From Deltaproteobacteria bacterium (lineage in GTDB: Bacteria; Desulfobacterota; Desulfobacteria; Desulfobacterales; Desulfatirhabdiaceae), in assembly GCA_021778975.1 (NCBI GenBank), contig JAJYBO010000080.1, forward strand, positions 1-10,803: a stretch of DNA of 10,803 bases, in the 5' to 3' direction. Both the position numbers and the translations under genes were made by a program. The notes under the pieces are model-generated. The model was given only the letters and a program-made list of their open reading frames with translations. It did not search any database and was not told the origin of the DNA. This document shows positions 7,279-10,803 of this stretch, one piece after another. Every line of letters starts with the position of its first letter. Positions within the stretch are counted from its first letter, which is position 1.

Positions 7279-7286
7279 AAGGAGGT
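7279..7286 (+). promoter_or_regulatory. Very strong ribosome-binding site of the acyl-CoA ligase gene
   Basis: AAGGAGGT is a full-length match to the anti-Shine-Dalgarno, with GGAGG ending 4 nt before the ATG at 7290. It sets the start of the ligase and suggests efficient translation, in contrast to the weak site of the decarboxylase. Confidence 0.85.
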
Positions 7287-7289
7287 CAC

Positions 7290-8936
7290 ATGCCCATCAG
7301 AAAGATTGAACGAACCCCGTCCGCGTACGCCTATCCGCTCCTGATCAAAAACATGCTCCGTATGCCCATGATTTATGCACCGAAGCAAGAAATCGTCTAT
7401 CGGGACAAGATACGCTATGATTACCTCACCCTGAACCGCCGGGTTTCACAATTGGCCAATATGCTGGAACAGGCTGGCGTCACGTCCGGAAATACCGTCG
7501 CTGTCATGGACTGGGACAGTCATCGCTATCTGGAATGCTTTTTTGCAGTCCCCATGATGGGCGCTGTCCTGCACACGGTCAATATTCGGCTTTCCCCGGA
7601 GCAACTGATCTACACCATCAATCATGCCGAAGACGATATCATTTTGCTCAACTCCGATTTCCTTCCTGTCATCGAAAGCATTCGAGATCAGCTCAAAACC
7701 GTGAAGAAATTTATACTGCTCACGGATATGGAAACCCCGCCTGCCAGCGCTATTGAACTCGCCGGTGAATACGAAAACCTGCTGTCCCAATCCAGTCCGG
7801 AATATGACTTTCCAGACTTCGATGAAGACGCCATGGCCACCATGTTTTACACCACAGGCACCACCGGCATGCCCAAAGGCGTCTATTACAGTCACCGGCA
7901 GCTTGTCCTGCACACATATGGGCTGATGTCGGCGGTCTGCATTTACAAATCCCAGATCAACCTGAACTCCACCGATGTCTATATGCCTCTGACGCCGATG
8001 TTTCATGTCCATGCCTGGGGAATTCCCTATTTATGCACCATGATAGGTCTCAAACAGGTTTATCCCGGAAAATATGAACCGCCGGTACTGCTCAAACTCA
8101 TCACCACAGAAAATGTAACGTTCTCTCATTGCGTCCCCACCATCATTCACATGCTGGTCACCAGCCCGGCTATTCGGCAGTTCGATCTTTCCAAATGGAA
8201 GGTTGTTATCGGCGGCTCGGCGCTGCCGAAAGGGCTTTGCAAAACAGCATTGTCGTTTGGAATCGGTCTGACCGCGGCATACGGCATGTCCGAAACCTGT
8301 CCGATTCTTTCCGCCGCCAACATGAAACCGTTCATGCTGGATTGGGATGAAGACCGGCAGATAGAAATTCGCTGCAAGACCGGGCTGCCGCTGCCGCTGG
8401 TACATCTTGAAATTGTGGATACGGATGGAATTCCTGTTCCTCATGACGGAAAATCCACCGGCGAAGTGGTGACAAGGGCGCCCTGGCTTACACAAGGATA
8501 TCTAAAAGATCCGGAACGCAGCGAACAACTTTGGGAAAATGGCTGGCTGCATACCGGAGACATCGGCAACATCGATCCCGAAGGCTATCTGCAGATTACC
8601 GACCGGGTGAAAGATGTCATCAAAACCGGCGGTGAATGGATATCCTCCCTGGAACTGGAAGATATTATCAGTCAACATCATGCCGTTAGCGAAGCCGCTG
8701 TCATTGGGGTTCCGGACGAAAAATGGGGGGGGCGCCCCATGGCCCTGGTGGTGCTGAAAGAAGAATATAAAGGCAAGATAACAGAGGAAGAACTTAGGGA
8801 CTTCTTCAAAAAATATGTGGATAACGGCAGTATCCCGAAATACGGCATCCCCGGCAAAATTTCCATCGTGGACGCCATCGCCAAAACCAGTGTCGGAAAA
8901 ATCAACAAGAAAGAGTTGCGGGTTCACTACAAATAG
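7290..8936 (+). CDS. AMP-forming fatty acyl-CoA ligase (FadD/AlkK-like)
   Basis: A 548 aa member of the ANL adenylating superfamily. It activates a carboxylic acid, probably a medium- or long-chain fatty acid, to the acyl-adenylate and then the CoA thioester. The P-loop-like A3 motif is FYTTGTTGMPKG (about 186-197). The A5 motif is YGMSET (331-336). The hinge region runs from TGD with Asp424 through the EGYLQITDRVKDVIKTGGEWIS segment, and the C-terminal catalytic lysine is Lys537 in SVGKINKKE. All key residues appear intact and length is normal. The start is fixed by AAGGAGGT 3 nt upstream. The 57 nt gap after the decarboxylase suggests co-transcription. The neighbour could supply beta-alanine for the CoA used here, but that link is inference. 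Acyl chain preference cannot be read from the sequence. Confidence 0.93.
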   Translation: MPIRKIERTPSAYAYPLLIKNMLRMPMIYAPKQEIVYRDKIRYDYLTLNRRVSQLANMLEQAGVTSGNTVAVMDWDSHRYLECFFAVPMMGAVLHTVNIRLSPEQLIYTINHAEDDIILLNSDFLPVIESIRDQLKTVKKFILLTDMETPPASAIELAGEYENLLSQSSPEYDFPDFDEDAMATMFYTTGTTGMPKGVYYSHRQLVLHTYGLMSAVCIYKSQINLNSTDVYMPLTPMFHVHAWGIPYLCTMIGLKQVYPGKYEPPVLLKLITTENVTFSHCVPTIIHMLVTSPAIRQFDLSKWKVVIGGSALPKGLCKTALSFGIGLTAAYGMSETCPILSAANMKPFMLDWDEDRQIEIRCKTGLPLPLVHLEIVDTDGIPVPHDGKSTGEVVTRAPWLTQGYLKDPERSEQLWENGWLHTGDIGNIDPEGYLQITDRVKDVIKTGGEWISSLELEDIISQHHAVSEAAVIGVPDEKWGGRPMALVVLKEEYKGKITEEELRDFFKKYVDNGSIPKYGIPGKISIVDAIAKTSVGKINKKELRVHYK

Positions 8937-8953
8937 GGAAACATCCCTACGCA

Positions 8954-8993
8954 TTTGCCGGAAGATATTCAGTATCCCGCGTCCGCCGGCAAA
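8954..8993. repeat. Inverted repeat downstream of the acyl-CoA ligase
   Basis: TTTGCCGG (8954-8961) and CCGGCAAA (8986-8993) are perfect inverted copies separated by 24 nt. The pair starts 17 nt after the ligase stop. The loop is long for a classic terminator; it may be half of a two-hairpin 3' structure with the GC hairpin at 9008-9031. Confidence 0.4.
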
Positions 8994-9007
8994 ACCGTTT
9001 CATCATC

Positions 9008-9031
9008 GGGGCGGCCCCTCATGGCCGCCCC
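9008..9031. terminator. GC-rich hairpin between convergent genes (terminator-like, no T tract)
   Basis: GGGGCGGCC (9008-9016) and GGCCGCCCC (9023-9031) form a perfect 9 bp stem with a 6 nt loop. It lies between the ligase stop (8936) and the convergent NlpC/P60 gene stop (9071), where a bidirectional terminator is expected. Neither side has the T run of a standard intrinsic terminator, so it could equally be a transcript-stabilising 3' hairpin or a REP-type palindrome. Confidence 0.5.
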
Positions 9032-9070
9032 CTGAACCATCGCGCCATCTCGAACAACCGCCCTGCCCCA

Positions 9071-10648
9071 TCAATACTTCATATCGAACTTCAGCATAAC
9101 ATCGTTTTTGACCGGGATGATACCCGACGAAGACGCATCGCCAGCCGCGGGAATAGAGTTGAAATCATGCCTTCCCATCAAGGACAGTTCAACGTTGTTC
9201 GTAAAAAAATACGCCAGCTTAAATGACATATCCGATGTATTGAACCCATTGGAAACCGTATCAAAGGGCGATTTGGCCAGATCCTGCTGATCTGCATAAT
9301 GAACCGCCATGAATACGGACCATGGTCCTGACAGGGGCGTCATTCGGGTATCCAATCCGAATATTCGCGCAGGAACTTCCATCGTGTCTCTAACGTGAGG
9401 CTGCAGATAGTCCAACAATGTGAAGGATGGCGTAATACTGAACCCCTCAAAGGGACTGATACAGCCGGCCACCTTGAAACCATGACGAATAAAAGCGTCA
9501 TTTCGGTTATCCAGCAACATGACCGGCCAGTCCATCTCCATGGTGCGGTCATACACATTCCAGGATGTGGATTTATCGAATTTTTCGCGGATGGCGCTCA
9601 AACGCACATCACTGTTGTCGTTCCAGATTTTCTGACTGTATTCGAGTTCATAAGAATACAAATGGCCACTGTCAAAACGATAAACGTCATTGTTTGAAGC
9701 CATAGCGAGCTGTACAGGAGGACCGTCCGCAGGATGAAATTCGTCGTGGGTATAGGATGACACCTTGCCGCCACGAAACGGAATATGGAACGCCCCTTGA
9801 AGCTGAAACGCCTCTGTCGCCCCATTTTTATCGAAAGACATGGGGCGTTTGGCGGCAACGATCTGGGATTTCCACAATTCATCATTCAAACTGGAAACAG
9901 TGATGCCACTACCGTTTGTGGCATGAATGAAATTGCCGTCTCCCAGATAAACACCAACGTGATTGATGCGTTTTCGTCTGGAAAAAAAGAGCAAATCTCC
10001 TGTTTTGAGCGCATCTTCATCAACGGTATGCAATTTGGAAAATTCAAACTGCTCCGCGGAACTGTGCGGCAGTTCGATACCGAAAAGATTGGCATACAGC
10101 GTTCTGGAAAACCCGGAACAGTCCATCCCCCGGCGGCTTTCACCACCGCTGCGATATGGAATGCCAATATACGTCTCCATCTTGTCCTGAAGTTTTTGCT
10201 CCATATAATTTGAAGATGTATAGTGAAACTGTCCGGAGACCGGTTTTCTGAAAGCGGTAAAACGATAATGATGTCGCGAAGCGGCATGAACTCGACGCTC
10301 GTGTTTTTTTCTTTTGGATATTGCAGCGACAGCGTGTTTTTTTTGAATTCCCTGTTTCTTCTTGTAAACAACGGAACGAGATGTTTTAGAGAAAGAGGAC
10401 TTTGTTCTTTTTTGCGCCGTTTTGACAGTCGCTTTTCTGGAAGTTTTCAGGTTATGCCCGGTATTTTTAGCCGGTTTTAGACGGCTGCTTTTTGAGGATT
10501 TTGTTACAGACGCCTTTGCGCGGGCAGGATGTTTTTCTCTCGCGAAGACACGGCACTCTGACGATACAAGATACAAAATACACAGCAGAACCGATAACAC
10601 GTACTTTATGCAGAATTTTATTTTGATTCTTTTTTGCGAGTTCATCAT
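9071..10648 (-). CDS. Exported NlpC/P60 peptidase with basic linker and putative C-terminal outer-membrane barrel
   Basis: A 525 aa protein in four parts. Residues 1-36 look like a Sec signal peptide with cleavage after VFA. Residues about 37-135 are very rich in Lys, Arg, Ser and His. Residues about 150-270 are an NlpC/P60 domain: GMDCSGF with Cys177, NHVGVYLGDG with His230 and FIHATNGSG with His242. The 53 and 12 residue spacings fit the family's Cys/His/His set, so a peptidoglycan endopeptidase role is likely. Residues about 275-525 consist of alternating hydrophobic/polar stretches (LYSYELEYSQKI, MSFKLAYFFTNNVELSLMG, VMLKFDMKY) and end in Tyr, as outer-membrane barrels do. An in-frame TGA just upstream leaves the tandem ATGs at 10648/10645 as starts; the nearby Shine-Dalgarno is weak. 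It converges on the acyl-CoA ligase gene. The barrel call is inferred from pattern alone. Confidence 0.85.
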   Translation of the reverse strand: MMNSQKRIKIKFCIKYVLSVLLCILYLVSSECRVFAREKHPARAKASVTKSSKSSRLKPAKNTGHNLKTSRKATVKTAQKRTKSSFSKTSRSVVYKKKQGIQKKHAVAAISKRKKHERRVHAASRHHYRFTAFRKPVSGQFHYTSSNYMEQKLQDKMETYIGIPYRSGGESRRGMDCSGFSRTLYANLFGIELPHSSAEQFEFSKLHTVDEDALKTGDLLFFSRRKRINHVGVYLGDGNFIHATNGSGITVSSLNDELWKSQIVAAKRPMSFDKNGATEAFQLQGAFHIPFRGGKVSSYTHDEFHPADGPPVQLAMASNNDVYRFDSGHLYSYELEYSQKIWNDNSDVRLSAIREKFDKSTSWNVYDRTMEMDWPVMLLDNRNDAFIRHGFKVAGCISPFEGFSITPSFTLLDYLQPHVRDTMEVPARIFGLDTRMTPLSGPWSVFMAVHYADQQDLAKSPFDTVSNGFNTSDMSFKLAYFFTNNVELSLMGRHDFNSIPAAGDASSSGIIPVKNDVMLKFDMKY

Positions 10649-10738
10649 GGTTTTATCGTCTCACATTCACGAATGACAGGCAGAAATTTCGCTCCTCCTT
10701 GTCTTAGACAACAAGATTCCTCTGGGAAAGGATGATGT

Positions 10739-10764
10739 AGGGGCAACCCTGTATAGTTGCCCTT
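10739..10764. repeat. REP-like palindrome near the right edge
   Basis: GGGCAAC (10741-10747) and GTTGCCC (10756-10762) form a perfect 7 bp stem with an 8 nt loop. A G-T wobble and an A-T pair extend it to 10739/10764. The GTAGGGGCAACC...GTTGCCC layout resembles intergenic palindromic repeats I recall from many bacterial genomes. It lies about 90 nt upstream of the NlpC/P60 start. I see no gene in 10649-10803. Confidence 0.55.
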
Positions 10765-10803
10765 TGCGATGGTATAGCTCTGTATTGGAAGACTACCTGA
10801 AGT

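Noticed and set aside
10304..10344. T7/T8 runs on the + strand as an intrinsic terminator
   Set aside because: No GC-rich stem precedes them, and they lie inside the Lys-rich coding region of the minus-strand gene.
9886..10371. A 161-codon minus-strand frame inside the NlpC/P60 gene
   Set aside because: It is a different frame of the same strand as the real gene. The NlpC/P60 catalytic motifs are only in the 525 aa frame.

Overview
The window looks like chromosomal DNA of a Gram-negative bacterium at roughly 50% GC. A deep-branching proteobacterial relative such as a member of Desulfobacterota is my best guess. It rests on recalled resemblance: the TRSDFD-type DHH protein, the STAS/HATPase pair, the PanP-type decarboxylase, and repeat arms resembling ACGAAGCCGTCA sequences I associate with that group. 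An outer membrane is implied by the AsmA/DUF748-type protein and by an NlpC/P60 protein with a barrel-like tail. I see no rRNA, tRNA, transposase, integrase or CRISPR array.

Left part (1-3573, + strand): the window opens inside the 3' remnant of a DUF4143-type AAA ATPase. It stops shortly after the conserved VERDVR motif, so it is probably a pseudogene. Its stop codon lies in the ribosome-binding region of a large (1131 aa) membrane-anchored DUF748/AsmA-like envelope protein.

Middle part (3568-5522, - strand): three genes in the order STAS anti-anti-sigma factor, HATPase_c anti-sigma-type kinase, and DHH/DHHA1 phosphoesterase. The first two form the core of a partner-switching module. No PP2C/SpoIIE phosphatase and no sigma factor lie nearby. 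Between the kinase and DHH genes is a long hairpin repeat (about 26 bp stem) that runs into the kinase stop codon. The DHH gene and the DUF748 gene converge and overlap by 6 bp at a palindromic TCATGA.

Right-middle part (5565-8936, + strand): a PLP-dependent decarboxylase of the PanP type (aspartate 1-decarboxylase giving beta-alanine, a CoA precursor) is followed after 57 nt by a fatty acyl-CoA ligase with a very strong ribosome-binding site. A shared theme around CoA is possible but inferred.

Right part (9071-10648, - strand): a 525 aa exported protein with a signal peptide, a Lys/Arg/Ser-rich basic stretch, an NlpC/P60 peptidase domain with an intact Cys/His/His set, and about 250 residues that look like an outer-membrane beta-barrel ending in Tyr. 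This architecture is the most unusual protein in the window. A GC hairpin separates it from the convergent ligase gene, and a REP-like palindrome lies upstream near the window end.

I did not find a clear, wholly new multi-gene system. The best leads are the NlpC/P60-barrel fusion, the hairpin repeat inside the STAS/HATPase/DHH cluster, and the atypical DHH protein.
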